Assembly: GCA_003155655.1 (NCBI GenBank) | Contig: PMDS01000055.1 | Span: forward strand, 1-40,446 | Length of the DNA: 40,446 bases | From: Melioribacter sp. | GTDB lineage: Bacteria; Bacteroidota; Ignavibacteria; Ignavibacteriales; Melioribacteraceae | Direction: 5' to 3' | Shown here: positions 28,612-36,934 of the stretch, one piece after another | Position numbering within the stretch: position 1 is the first letter of the stretch | Layout: each line of letters begins with the position of its first letter | Translations under genes and position numbers: made by a program | The notes under the pieces: generated by a model | What the model saw: the letters and a program-made list of their open reading frames with translations, nothing else | What the model was told of the DNA's origin: nothing | Databases searched by the model: none

Positions 28612-29691
28612 ATGCAAATTGGGCTTGTTGGTCTTCAACACTCAGGAAAAACAACTTTATTCAATACGTTATCAAAAAATAGCTCTAACCCTACTGCTGT
28701 TAAAGAAGAAGCTGCCGTTGAAGTAGTTAAAGTTCCGGATGAACGGCTAAATCATCTTACACAGATTTTCAATCCGCTAAAACAGGTTAACGCAACTATA
28801 GAAATCTTTGACCTGCCGGGTCTTAAAATGTCTGATGACAATAAAGTTAAGATTACAAATATCTTTTTAAATGGTGTAAAAAATAACGATGCCTTATTTT
28901 ACATTATACGGGGTTTTAAAGATGATACAATAATGCACCCAATGGAAAGCATTAATCCTTTGAGAGATATTGAATTTCTTGAAACTGAATTCCTTCTTTC
29001 TGACATGGCTTTTCTAGAATCAAGATTAGAGAAACTGAAAAAAGAAGTACTGAAATCTAAAGATGAAAAAATTAAAAAAGAGATTCCTGTAATTGAAAAA
29101 TGTCTTTTTCATTGTGAAAAAGAACTTCCTTTAAGGACAATCCATCTTGATGAAAATGAACTAAAACTTTTATCCGGTTACCAGCTTTTAACTATCAAAC
29201 AACTGGGAATTGCAATTAATTATGATGAAGATTCTATTTCAACAGTTGATGGGGATATTGCTCAATTCAAATCAAAATTAGAAAAATCTAATGCTACAAT
29301 TATTCCTTTCTTTGCTAAAATTGAACTTGAACTTTGCCGCATGTCCGAAGAAGACCAGTCTGTCTTTATGAAAGACTATGGAATAAATGAATCAGCCCTT
29401 AGTAAAATATTAAAAACTTCTTACCAAATTCTTGGTCTTCATTCATTCTTTACTGTCGGCGAAGATGAATGCCGCGCTTGGACAATCAAGAAGAATTACA
29501 CTGCCCAACAGGCAGCAGGAGTTATTCATACTGATTTTTTTAATAAATTTATTCGTGCTGAAGCTGTCCATTATGATGATTTTGTAAAACACGGCTCTTT
29601 CAATAAGTGCAAAGAAGCTGGGGCATGGCGGCTCGAAGGAAAAGAATATATTGTGAAGGATGGAGACATCCTTAATATTCGTCACAGCTAA
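28612..29691 (+). CDS. ychF: YchF/OLA1-family translation-associated ATPase, divergent
   Basis: The P-loop GLQHSGKTTLFN replaces the usual GLPNVGKSTLFN. FDLPGLK is the G3 region and TIKQLGIAINYDED fits the altered G4 (NxxE) of YchF. The C-terminal TGS domain is present (FTVGEDECRAWTIKKNYTAQ ... KEYIVKDGDILNIRHS). The middle helical arm (about 125-175) is rich in Lys/Glu. Start ATG 28612 puts the P-loop at the N-terminus; an upstream TTG at 28573 would overlap a promoter-like box. 359 aa is near the normal 363. The altered P-loop suggests a divergent lineage-specific member. Confidence 0.88.
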   Translation: MQIGLVGLQHSGKTTLFNTLSKNSSNPTAVKEEAAVEVVKVPDERLNHLTQIFNPLKQVNATIEIFDLPGLKMSDDNKVKITNIFLNGVKNNDALFYIIRGFKDDTIMHPMESINPLRDIEFLETEFLLSDMAFLESRLEKLKKEVLKSKDEKIKKEIPVIEKCLFHCEKELPLRTIHLDENELKLLSGYQLLTIKQLGIAINYDEDSISTVDGDIAQFKSKLEKSNATIIPFFAKIELELCRMSEEDQSVFMKDYGINESALSKILKTSYQILGLHSFFTVGEDECRAWTIKKNYTAQQAAGVIHTDFFNKFIRAEAVHYDDFVKHGSFNKCKEAGAWRLEGKEYIVKDGDILNIRHS

Positions 29692-29728
29692 TTGAAAACC
29701 GGAAGTAACATCAAATACGGGAGTATTT

Positions 29729-31207
29729 ATGCCAATGTCTGTTGTTGAAGGTTTAAGTCCTGCGGTTGTTTGGAAAAGGTTTTATGAAATTTGCCAAATT
29801 CCAAGACCTTCAAAAAGTGAGGAAAGGATTCGACTTTACCTGCGCAATTTTGGTGGACAAAATAACTTTGCTATGAAGGAAGATAAAGTTGGGAATATAG
29901 TAATTCTTATTCCTCCAAAACCCGGATTTGAAAACGCTCCGACAGTTGTTTTGCAAAGTCATATTGATATGGTTTGTGAAAAGAATAAAGAAAGTAATCA
30001 TGATTTTCTTCAAGATCCGTTAAAGCTGATTCGTGAAGGTGAATGGATAAAAGCCGATGGTACTACTCTTGGTGCTGATAATGGAATTGGCGTTGCTGCT
30101 GCACTTGCAATAGCAAATGATGATTCGTTCAATCATGGACAGCTTGAACTGCTTTTTACTGTTGATGAAGAAACTGGTCTGACTGGTGTTAATAACTTGC
30201 AGAGGAGTTTTATCAATGGAAGATTGTTATTAAACTTGGATACTGAGGAAGACGGTGCATTTTATGTCGGATGCTCAGGCGGCATTGATTCAGTTGGCAG
30301 GTTTAATATTGAATATGATAAGCTACAAGACGGTTATATGCCTTATAATATTTTTGTTGCCGGATTAAAGGGCGGACATTCCGGAGTTAATATTGCTGAT
30401 GGACGTGCAAATTCAATAAAACTTTTGGGTATTTTATTGAATCGTATGAAAGAATGCAATCCTCAATATTCGGAAATATTAGGTGGCTCAAAACGAAATG
30501 CAATTCCAAGAGAAGCAGAAGCTAAGTTATTCTTGAATCCCGATATTGAATCCAATTTTAGGGAAATTATTAATGAAGTCTCAATTGAAATGTCTCTTCA
30601 ATTTAGAGCTGCTGATGAAGGAATTAAAATCTCATTTGAAAAAAATAACAATGGTATTGTTGCTAAACCAAAAGTTTTTTCAAATTCATTTTCATCCAAA
30701 ATAATAAATACTATTTTAGCTATGCCGCATGGAGTAATTTCAATGAGTAGCAGTATTCCGGATCTTGTTGAAACATCTACAAATCTTGCTACTATTGTTA
30801 TGGAAAGGGACAAGTTAATAATTGGAACAAGCCAGCGTAGTTCTGTTGAAAGCGCAAAGAAAAATATTGCAGAAATGGTCAAAGCTATTTTTGATCTTGG
30901 TCAGGCTGAGGTGATTACTAGCGATGGTTATCCGGGATGGCAGCCGGATATTGATTCGGATCTTTTAAAACTTTCTAAATCTGTTTTTCAAAAATTATTT
31001 ATTAAATCTCCCGAGATTAAGGCTGTTCACGCAGGTCTGGAATGCGGTATTCTTGCAGATAAATATCCGGGAATTCAAATGGTGTCATTTGGACCTACTA
31101 TTGAAGGTGCACATTCTCCTGATGAAAAAGTTAAAATAGTTGATGTCGATAAATTTTATAGGCTGCTAAAAAGTATTTTAGAGGAATTGGCTATTAAAAA
31201 TCAATAA
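29729..31207 (+). CDS. pepD: Aminoacyl-histidine dipeptidase (PepD, M20C family)
   Basis: A zinc peptidase for Xaa-His and other dipeptides. Metal-site motifs in order are LQSHIDMV (His, Asp), GADNGIG (Asp), VDEETGLTG (catalytic Glu-Glu), LDTEED (Asp) and late GAHSPDEKV (His). A lid domain sits between about 200 and 390. GGGAG precedes the ATG by 7 bases. The 492 aa length is typical of PepD. It appears to be a single gene. Confidence 0.93.
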   Translation: MPMSVVEGLSPAVVWKRFYEICQIPRPSKSEERIRLYLRNFGGQNNFAMKEDKVGNIVILIPPKPGFENAPTVVLQSHIDMVCEKNKESNHDFLQDPLKLIREGEWIKADGTTLGADNGIGVAAALAIANDDSFNHGQLELLFTVDEETGLTGVNNLQRSFINGRLLLNLDTEEDGAFYVGCSGGIDSVGRFNIEYDKLQDGYMPYNIFVAGLKGGHSGVNIADGRANSIKLLGILLNRMKECNPQYSEILGGSKRNAIPREAEAKLFLNPDIESNFREIINEVSIEMSLQFRAADEGIKISFEKNNNGIVAKPKVFSNSFSSKIINTILAMPHGVISMSSSIPDLVETSTNLATIVMERDKLIIGTSQRSSVESAKKNIAEMVKAIFDLGQAEVITSDGYPGWQPDIDSDLLKLSKSVFQKLFIKSPEIKAVHAGLECGILADKYPGIQMVSFGPTIEGAHSPDEKVKIVDVDKFYRLLKSILEELAIKNQ

Positions 31208-31276
31208 GTATTTTTATATCTGACCCGGTTATTCGTTTATTTTGAATAGACATTTCAACCATAAAATAAATTATCT

Positions 31277-32989
31277 ATGAAAAAGGAAATCAAACGTTAT
31301 TCTGTTCCTAGAATTGAATCAATCCAGGACATGATCATTAAATCTGCAAAGAATTTTGGAACTAAACTAGCTCTTGAAGATTTGCATGACACACCTATTA
31401 ACAGAGTCTCTTATAGAGAACTTTTAGAGAATATATTAAAATTTGGCACAGCCCTTCAGGAACTTGGTGTTAAAGATAGAACCCACATTGCAGTAATTGG
31501 CGAAAATAGGGTTCAGTGGGCTTTAGGATATCTTACTGCATTATGTTTTAATTTTGTTATTGTACCAATTGATAAGAATCTTACAACTAATGAAATAATG
31601 AATATTATTTATGAATCTGATGCTGAGGCAATTATTTTTTCAGGCAATTTTTCTGGTGTTATGGCTGAAGGAAGAAATTTCTTAAAGAAATTGAAATATT
31701 TTATTTGCATGGATGAAACAAGGGAAGAAAAAGATTTTCTTAATATGCCGGAATTGATACGCAAAGCAAAGCCAATTGATGTTAATGATCTTCCAAAGGT
31801 TGATCCAAATGAGCTTTGTGAAATTATTTTTACTTCCGGTTCGTTAGGTAGGGCAAAAGGCGTTATGCTCTCCCAAAAAAATCTCGCTGTCAACCTTATG
31901 GATATGGTCAGTTTGGTTATGCTTTACGAAACAGACCGTTTTCTTTCTGTTCTGCCTATGCATCATACTTATGAATGTACATGTGGTTTGCTCTGTCCAT
32001 TGTATTCCGGTGCCTCTGCCCATTATGCGCGTTCATTAAAAACTATTGTTGATGATCTTCAAAATGTTAAAGCGACTATGATGCTTGGCGTTCCGCTCCT
32101 TTATGATAAATTATTCAGGCGTGTAATGAAGGGAATCAAAGAGGATAGAATTAAATCCAAGATTGTTCCGCCCCTGGTAAAATTTACTAATCTCTTTACT
32201 ATGGTTGGACTTAAAGAAATTAAGAAAAAAGTATTTTCCGAATTGCATCATAAATTTGGTGGCTCTATAAGATTGTTTGTTGCGGGTGGCGCTGCGCCTG
32301 ATCCTCTTGTTGCAAAAGGCTTGCGCGAATTTGGTTTTAATTTTATTCAGGGCTATGGGCTTACTGAAGCATCTCCTATTCTTGCCTTAAATCAAGTTGA
32401 TAATTTTAAGGATGACGCTGCTGGCATTCCTTTGAGTAGTGTGCAAATTAAAATCAATTCCCCGGATGAAAACGGCAGTGGTGAAATTTGGGCTAAAGGC
32501 CCTAGTGTTATGCTTGGATATTATAAAAATGAAAAGGCAACTTATGATGCATTTTCTAATAACTGGTTTAAAACTGGTGATATCGGTTTTATTGATATTG
32601 ATGGTTTTGTTCATATTAACGGTAGAATGAAAAATGTTATTATTTCTAAAAGCGGCAAGAATGTTTTTCCGGAAGAAATTGAAGACGTTTTGTGCAGAAG
32701 TCCGTTTGTTTTGGAATGTCTTGTTTTTGGTGAAGATGATCCTAAACAGGGCGAAATTATTTCTGCACAGATTGTTGTTGATGCTGAAGCCTTTATTGAA
32801 CTTGTTGAATCAAAAAATATTCAGATTGACGACAAACTTCTTCGCGATACTATTGCCGATGAAATTGATAAAACGAATAAACAGTTAGCTGCTCATAAAC
32901 AGATTAAGAAATTTTACATCCGGGAAAAAGAATTTGAAAAAACTACTACACAAAAAATTAAAAGATATTTGGTTAAAAACGGTCACTAA
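31277..32989 (+). CDS. Long-chain fatty-acid-CoA ligase (AMP-forming)
   Basis: An ANL-superfamily adenylating enzyme. The A3 motif IFTSGSLGRAKGVMLSQKN is a variant of TSGTTGxPKG; QGYGLTEASP (A5), WFKTGDIGFID (A7), GRMKNVIISKSGKNVFPEE (A8) and the C-terminal Lys in TTQKIKRYL follow. It activates fatty acids to acyl-CoA at the membrane. 570 aa. The Leu-for-Thr/Gly and Ala-for-Pro changes in A3 are worth noting but keep the essential Gly/Lys. Confidence 0.9.
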   Translation: MKKEIKRYSVPRIESIQDMIIKSAKNFGTKLALEDLHDTPINRVSYRELLENILKFGTALQELGVKDRTHIAVIGENRVQWALGYLTALCFNFVIVPIDKNLTTNEIMNIIYESDAEAIIFSGNFSGVMAEGRNFLKKLKYFICMDETREEKDFLNMPELIRKAKPIDVNDLPKVDPNELCEIIFTSGSLGRAKGVMLSQKNLAVNLMDMVSLVMLYETDRFLSVLPMHHTYECTCGLLCPLYSGASAHYARSLKTIVDDLQNVKATMMLGVPLLYDKLFRRVMKGIKEDRIKSKIVPPLVKFTNLFTMVGLKEIKKKVFSELHHKFGGSIRLFVAGGAAPDPLVAKGLREFGFNFIQGYGLTEASPILALNQVDNFKDDAAGIPLSSVQIKINSPDENGSGEIWAKGPSVMLGYYKNEKATYDAFSNNWFKTGDIGFIDIDGFVHINGRMKNVIISKSGKNVFPEEIEDVLCRSPFVLECLVFGEDDPKQGEIISAQIVVDAEAFIELVESKNIQIDDKLLRDTIADEIDKTNKQLAAHKQIKKFYIREKEFEKTTTQKIKRYLVKNGH

Positions 32990-33007
32990 TTAATGTAAGG
33001 AGAGATC

Positions 33008-33394
33008 ATGGGTCAACAGCAGCTTTTATTAATTGTATTGGGAGTGATTATTGTCGGAATTGCAGTTGTTGTTGGTATTAATTTATTTTCTGCAAATAGT
33101 TCCAGTTCAAACCGCGACGCCATTGTAACCCATCTTTTGACTTTGGGATCCAATGCACAACTTTATTACAGAAAACCGGTACCGCTGGGCGGCGGTGGTA
33201 TTACATTCACAAACTGGACAATCCCGGCTGGGTTATCATCTAATGCAAATGGAACGTTTACGGCTACTGTTACGGCTACATCTGTAACTTTAGTAGGTGT
33301 TGGTACTCAGACAGGTAATGATGGCTCAACAAATGTTAAGGTAACAATGGTTATTGGACCTTATGCAGTTACTTCAACTACTATTAATAATTGA
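33008..33394 (+). CDS. Small pilin-like membrane-anchored protein, copy 1
   Basis: I do not recognise an established family. Right after MGQQQ there is a 23-residue hydrophobic helix (LLLIVLGVIIVGIAVVVGINLF), then a short amphipathic stretch with AQLYYRKP, a GGGG turn, and a beta-rich Thr/Val part (TFTATVTATSVTLVGVGTQ) ending in TSTTINN. This resembles type IV pilins and pseudopilins in layout, but there is no prepilin leader longer than MG and no Glu at +5. AAGGAGAG gives a strong RBS. The second copy 195 bases downstream shares the same plan. Confidence 0.62.
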   Translation: MGQQQLLLIVLGVIIVGIAVVVGINLFSANSSSSNRDAIVTHLLTLGSNAQLYYRKPVPLGGGGITFTNWTIPAGLSSNANGTFTATVTATSVTLVGVGTQTGNDGSTNVKVTMVIGPYAVTSTTINN

Positions 33395-33588
33395 TTATAT
33401 TTTGTTAAACTAGTAACTAATAGTTTTTTTGAATTTTTGTTTAATATTACGCTATTGTTGTTCTAAACTGCTAAGATTATATTAATAAGTTGCAGCAATA
33501 TAAAACTTATAGACTAATTTTTTTGTTATTGAGTTAGATGTTATAATGCCAATAGTTAACCTGTTTCCATAACAGTGGAGAATGAAGT

Positions 33589-33975
33589 ATGGGTCAACAG
33601 CAGATTTTATTAATCGTTCTTTCCGTAATTGTTATTGGAATTGCTATTGTTATAGCGTTAACACTTTTTAGCACAAATTCTACTATTACTAATCGCGAAG
33701 CGATAATTGCTGGTTTAACTAATCTTGCTACTGTTGCACAATCGTATAATATGCATCCTACAAACCTGGGTGGTGGAGGCAATACTTTTACAGGGTGGTC
33801 TTTACCTCCAAACCTTGCATCTACGGCTGATGGTACTTATACTGCTACTGTTACAGCTAATTCTGTAACTATCGTCGGGGTTGGGAACCAATTGGGTAAT
33901 GACGGTTCCACTAATGTTAAAGTAACTATGGTTGTTACTTCAAATGCAATTACATCAACAACTATTAATAATTAA
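33589..33975 (+). CDS. Small pilin-like membrane-anchored protein, copy 2
   Basis: Same length (128 aa) and plan as the preceding gene: MGQQQILLIVLSVIVIGIAI membrane helix, NREAI...LATVAQSY, LGGGGNTFTGWSLPPNL, YTATVTANSVTIVGVGNQ and the end STTINN. Identity is highest in the N-terminus and the GNDGSTNVKVTMV segment. RBS GTGGAG lies 11 bases before the ATG. The 194-bp gap before it is AT-rich and holds a TATAAT box, so it may have its own promoter. Its last codons begin a direct repeat found again at 36357. Confidence 0.62.
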   Translation: MGQQQILLIVLSVIVIGIAIVIALTLFSTNSTITNREAIIAGLTNLATVAQSYNMHPTNLGGGGNTFTGWSLPPNLASTADGTYTATVTANSVTIVGVGNQLGNDGSTNVKVTMVVTSNAITSTTINN

Positions 33976-34092
33976 ACTTACTTAAAGTATTTTATTAAAG
34001 GGGTTAAGAGGCAGTCTGTTACATTCCGGTTTGAGATAATCCGAAATGCTCTTCTCTAAAAAACACTACTTTTGAAGATATTTACGTCTAAA
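33964..34092. repeat. ~125-bp direct repeat, copy A
   Basis: It starts in the last codons of the second pilin-like gene (ATTAATAATTAAAC), runs through GAGGCAGTCTGTTACATTCC and GGTTTGAGATAATCC, and ends within the first codons of the next ORF (GATATTTACGTCTAA). About nine in ten bases match copy B at 36357-36485. Confidence 0.85.
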
Positions 34093-34314
34093 GCTGAAGG
34101 CTATGTTACAATTTCAGGCAAAGCTGTACTTCTAACGGATAAAGCTGAAATACAAAAAAGAAAAAGAGAATATTGGGATCAAGCTTTCCCTGATTTTAAA
34201 TATTTGGTTCTTATTAAAGTAGTTCCTGAAAGATTGGAAGTGATTAATTATAAACGCAAAATGTCTAATGCGCCTATTGGCTGGCAAGCGCCTTTTGTAG
34301 AATTTAAAAAATAA
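34072..34314 (+). CDS. Partial pyridoxamine-phosphate-oxidase-like (split-barrel flavin) ORF
   Basis: 80 residues: GYVTISGKAVLLTDKAEI, then LVLIKVVPERLEVINYKRKM and WQAPFVEF. This resembles the C-terminal half of general-stress/PPOX-like FMN-binding split-barrel proteins, in which the strand GxaxxvxDk is followed by LxrxxPeraEyxxy. The N-terminal half (about 60-70 residues) is missing; upstream the frame is stopped at 34057, within the direct repeat. The start is a TTG without RBS. It may be a 5'-truncated relic placed next to the repeat. A terminator follows. Confidence 0.42.
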   Translation: MKIFTSKAEGYVTISGKAVLLTDKAEIQKRKREYWDQAFPDFKYLVLIKVVPERLEVINYKRKMSNAPIGWQAPFVEFKK

Positions 34315-34341
34315 AGGCAAAAAATATTTTAAAGCAATATC

Positions 34342-34370
34342 AAGACCTCCTTAACGCGAGGTCTTTTATT
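34342..34370 (+). terminator. Rho-independent terminator
   Basis: AAGACCTC (34342-34349), an 8-nt loop and GAGGTCTT (34358-34365) form a perfect stem followed by TTATT. A second weak hairpin with a T-run (AAAGC...GCTTTTTT, 34371-34387) comes directly after. Confidence 0.75.
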
Positions 34371-34387
34371 AAAGCGCTGGGCTTTTT

Positions 34388-34850
34388 TATGTCAAAAGTA
34401 AATGATCGCTTTGAAATGTTTTTCTTTAATACTTATATTTTATTAAAAGCATGGCTTAACAGGTTATCAAATTTCAGCGCTTTTATAATTAATACAATAA
34501 TGGTATTTTAAATTAAAACTTACAGATTATTTCTGTAATTTAATAACTATTGTTCAAATAAATGAATCTATTGTTGTATTTATTGGTAAAAAATTTAGAA
34601 TTGAGCGCTGCTCTTGTGATGGAAAATAATTAACATAACACGAAGAATTGAAGAGTCTGTAGGTAAATCAAGTAATTTGTATGCAGACATGTTAAAACTA
34701 ATTGAGCAAAGGAAGCTTGAAAAAATATTCTATATCGTTACTTACTTAAAAAGATATTGAAACCGGGTTTTTGTATTGGTAGGGACTTATAATACCGAAG
34801 ATATATTTAGTCAATTTAACTGGTAATACATAATTTTTTTGAGACAAAAC
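34388..34850. other. AT-rich gap with a possible coding relic
   Basis: No intact gene is seen in this ~460-bp gap. A 46-codon open frame on the plus strand at 34620-34760 (including IEESVGKSSNLYADMLKLIE) has a protein-like composition but no start near its 5' end, and may be a decayed gene. Nothing else is recognisable. Confidence 0.3.
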
Positions 34851-36329
34851 ATGGTAAATAGAACCGACAAAACGAAAATACCGCATGGCAAATCTCAGTT
34901 GTCAAAAAATACACCGGTCGATAGATCAGCACAAAAGATTTATCTTATTACTGTTGTTTCAATGTTTCTTATTGCCTGTTTAATTGCTTCCATCTATCCA
35001 AGGTTTATTGTAGACGATTTTTGGATACTTTGCAGGTATGCCGATAACTTTAGAACAAGCGGACATCTGGTTTATAACATGGGAGAATATTTAGAGGGCT
35101 GTACAGGAATTTTATTATTGTTCCTTTTAATAATTTCGCCTTTAAAATACATCCTAACGGTTCACTTATTGACTGTAATAAGTTTTATTATCGGCGGAAT
35201 AACTTTAAAATTACTCGTTGAACAACGTCCGCAAAAGTTTTTAATTTTAGGAATGTATCTTTTTGCGCCTATTATTTACACACACATATTTAGCGGTTTA
35301 GAAACTATTCTTTTTACTACCCTAACACTTCTTGGATTTTATTTCTACATCAAAAAAAATAACCATGGTTTATTAATTACTGCCGTTCTAATTTCACTTT
35401 GCAGACCCGAGGGAATACTTTTTGCGGTTGTTTTACTTTTTGATAATAAAAAATTACGGATTAAATATCTTGCTATTCTTCTAGTTTACCTGGCAGTAAA
35501 ATATTATTACTACGGTGATTTATTCCCTGGTTCATATTACCGCAAAGATATGAATATCGAGAAAAATCTTTTAAGCAATTGGATACAATTTAGAGGGTTC
35601 TTATTGTTTTATTTTCCGTTTGTTCTAATCTTCTATTCCAAACTGAAACAGCATTTAAGATTTGTAATTTTCTGCCTGGTCCTTTGGGGCTATTATTTAG
35701 TTTCAAACTTAGAAACAAATTTTAGTTACAGATTTTTCTTCCATTGCTACCCGCTTTTACTTGCTGTTGTGGGTGTAACCGCACAAAAAATAAACAAGAA
35801 ACTTTTAATAGGGTTATTTGTTATTCAGGGTGTGCTTTTTACTTTCAGTTTCATTCGTGAGTTCAGCTATGTGAAAGAGCACGTCAAAATGAATTCTTAT
35901 GTTGAAAAAACCGGTATACTGTTGAGGGATAATTATTCACCTTCTCTAAAATTGGCTGTTTATTATGATGCGGGATTAATACCTTATCTTTCTAAAATGA
36001 ATACTTTGGATTTAAGCGGGTTGTTGAGCAAAGATATTGCTCAATTTGAACACTATAACAAAGGTAATGTATCGGAAATTTTTACTTATAAAATTAATCG
36101 TTTGTTAATGTATGAACCCAGCATTTTTGTTATAACCTCTTATTACAGGGATAGTGTCCTTAAGCGTGATGCTTTCACAAATGTGTTAAAACAATATTAT
36201 TCATGGAACGATTACAAATTAGTCGGGATTATTGGTGACACAACTAAAGAAGGTTATACTACCGATGACGGCATCAGTCAAATAAATTTTGGCGGATATT
36301 ACGAATACGTATTTGTAAGACATCATTAA
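34851..36329 (+). CDS. GT-C-type membrane glycosyltransferase
   Basis: A polytopic protein of about 490 aa with around ten hydrophobic segments. The first extracytoplasmic loop has IVDDFWILCRYADNF ... GHLVYNMGEYLEGCTG. This matches the DDaxIxxRYaxNl...GhGLvyNxGErvEGytsp pattern of GT-C polyprenyl-phosphate-sugar-dependent transferases (arabinofuranosyl/mannosyl type), with Asp-Asp as likely catalytic base. A C-terminal periplasmic part follows. ATG 34851 is preferred over TTG 34839. It probably adds a sugar to an envelope glycan; substrate and acceptor are unknown. It lies between the two copies of the direct repeat. Confidence 0.75.
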   Translation: MVNRTDKTKIPHGKSQLSKNTPVDRSAQKIYLITVVSMFLIACLIASIYPRFIVDDFWILCRYADNFRTSGHLVYNMGEYLEGCTGILLLFLLIISPLKYILTVHLLTVISFIIGGITLKLLVEQRPQKFLILGMYLFAPIIYTHIFSGLETILFTTLTLLGFYFYIKKNNHGLLITAVLISLCRPEGILFAVVLLFDNKKLRIKYLAILLVYLAVKYYYYGDLFPGSYYRKDMNIEKNLLSNWIQFRGFLLFYFPFVLIFYSKLKQHLRFVIFCLVLWGYYLVSNLETNFSYRFFFHCYPLLLAVVGVTAQKINKKLLIGLFVIQGVLFTFSFIREFSYVKEHVKMNSYVEKTGILLRDNYSPSLKLAVYYDAGLIPYLSKMNTLDLSGLLSKDIAQFEHYNKGNVSEIFTYKINRLLMYEPSIFVITSYYRDSVLKRDAFTNVLKQYYSWNDYKLVGIIGDTTKEGYTTDDGISQINFGGYYEYVFVRHH

Positions 36330-36356
36330 TTATCTATTTGTTGTGCATATTTATAC

Positions 36357-36485
36357 ATTAATAATTAAACTCACTTAAAGTGTTTTATTTAGTGGAGTTA
36401 AGAGGCAGTCTGTTACATTCCGGTTTGAGATAATCCAAAATGCTTTTCTCTAAAAAAAACAACTTTTGAGGATATTTACATCTAA
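36357..36485. repeat. ~125-bp direct repeat, copy B
   Basis: Matches copy A (33964-34092). It includes ATTAATAATTAAAC, which in copy A encodes the final residues and stop of a pilin-like gene, and TTGAGGATATTTACATCT, which corresponds to the first codons of the PPOX-like ORF and here runs into TAA. No pilin-like gene precedes it now. Confidence 0.85.
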
Positions 36486-36486
36486 T

Positions 36487-36592
36487 TAAAAGTAATAACA
36501 AATTAGTAGCCGTATTCTATTTTATCTTTTTTCTAGGTTTTATTTCAGCAGGTATAAATGTTTTTGCACAGGGAAAACCAGCTCCGGTTTAG
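36487..36592 (+). pseudogene. Relic of a secreted protein: signal peptide ending at a nonsense codon
   Basis: The frame reads NNKLVAVFYFIFFLGFISAG, then INVFAQGKPAPV and TAG (36590-36592): a complete signal peptide with an A-x-A-like FAQ cleavage site. The same frame continues after the TAG with protein-like RYSVIKTAEITIQFPM before a second stop. No ATG is present. It follows the direct repeat immediately. I read it as a decayed secreted-protein gene. Confidence 0.45.
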
Positions 36593-36934
36593 CGCTATTC
36601 CGTTATTAAAACCGCCGAGATTACGATACAATTTCCAATGTTAGTGAGGACTCTAGGTATTTAGATTAGTAATTATTTGTACTTCGTTGATTTAAATTAT
36701 AAAAATTTTTATTTATATTATTAAATATAATATTGGGTGCTTATAATAATTCCCTTTCCAATATTCCTTATAATTAAATAACGATCAGAATTATCTGGCA
36801 ACAAGATTAATGATTTTAAAAACTTCTTGGTGCTTTTATTCTTATAAATATTTCAATTCTTGACCGGTTATAGTCTTGTACAAAGTTGAACGGATAAAAA
36901 TAAAATTCAATTTTTTAATTATTAGGGAGGCATT
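36593..36934. other. AT-rich gap before the secreted-protein gene
   Basis: Apart from the continuation of the relic above (to about 36665), no gene, hairpin or convincing promoter is visible. The RBS AGGGAGGC of the next gene is at 36924-36931. Confidence 0.4.

Noticed and set aside
33520-33546. TATAAT box upstream of the second pilin-like gene.
   Set aside because: The -10 is perfect but the only -35 at 17 bp is a T-run; too weak in this AT-rich gap to list as a separate promoter.
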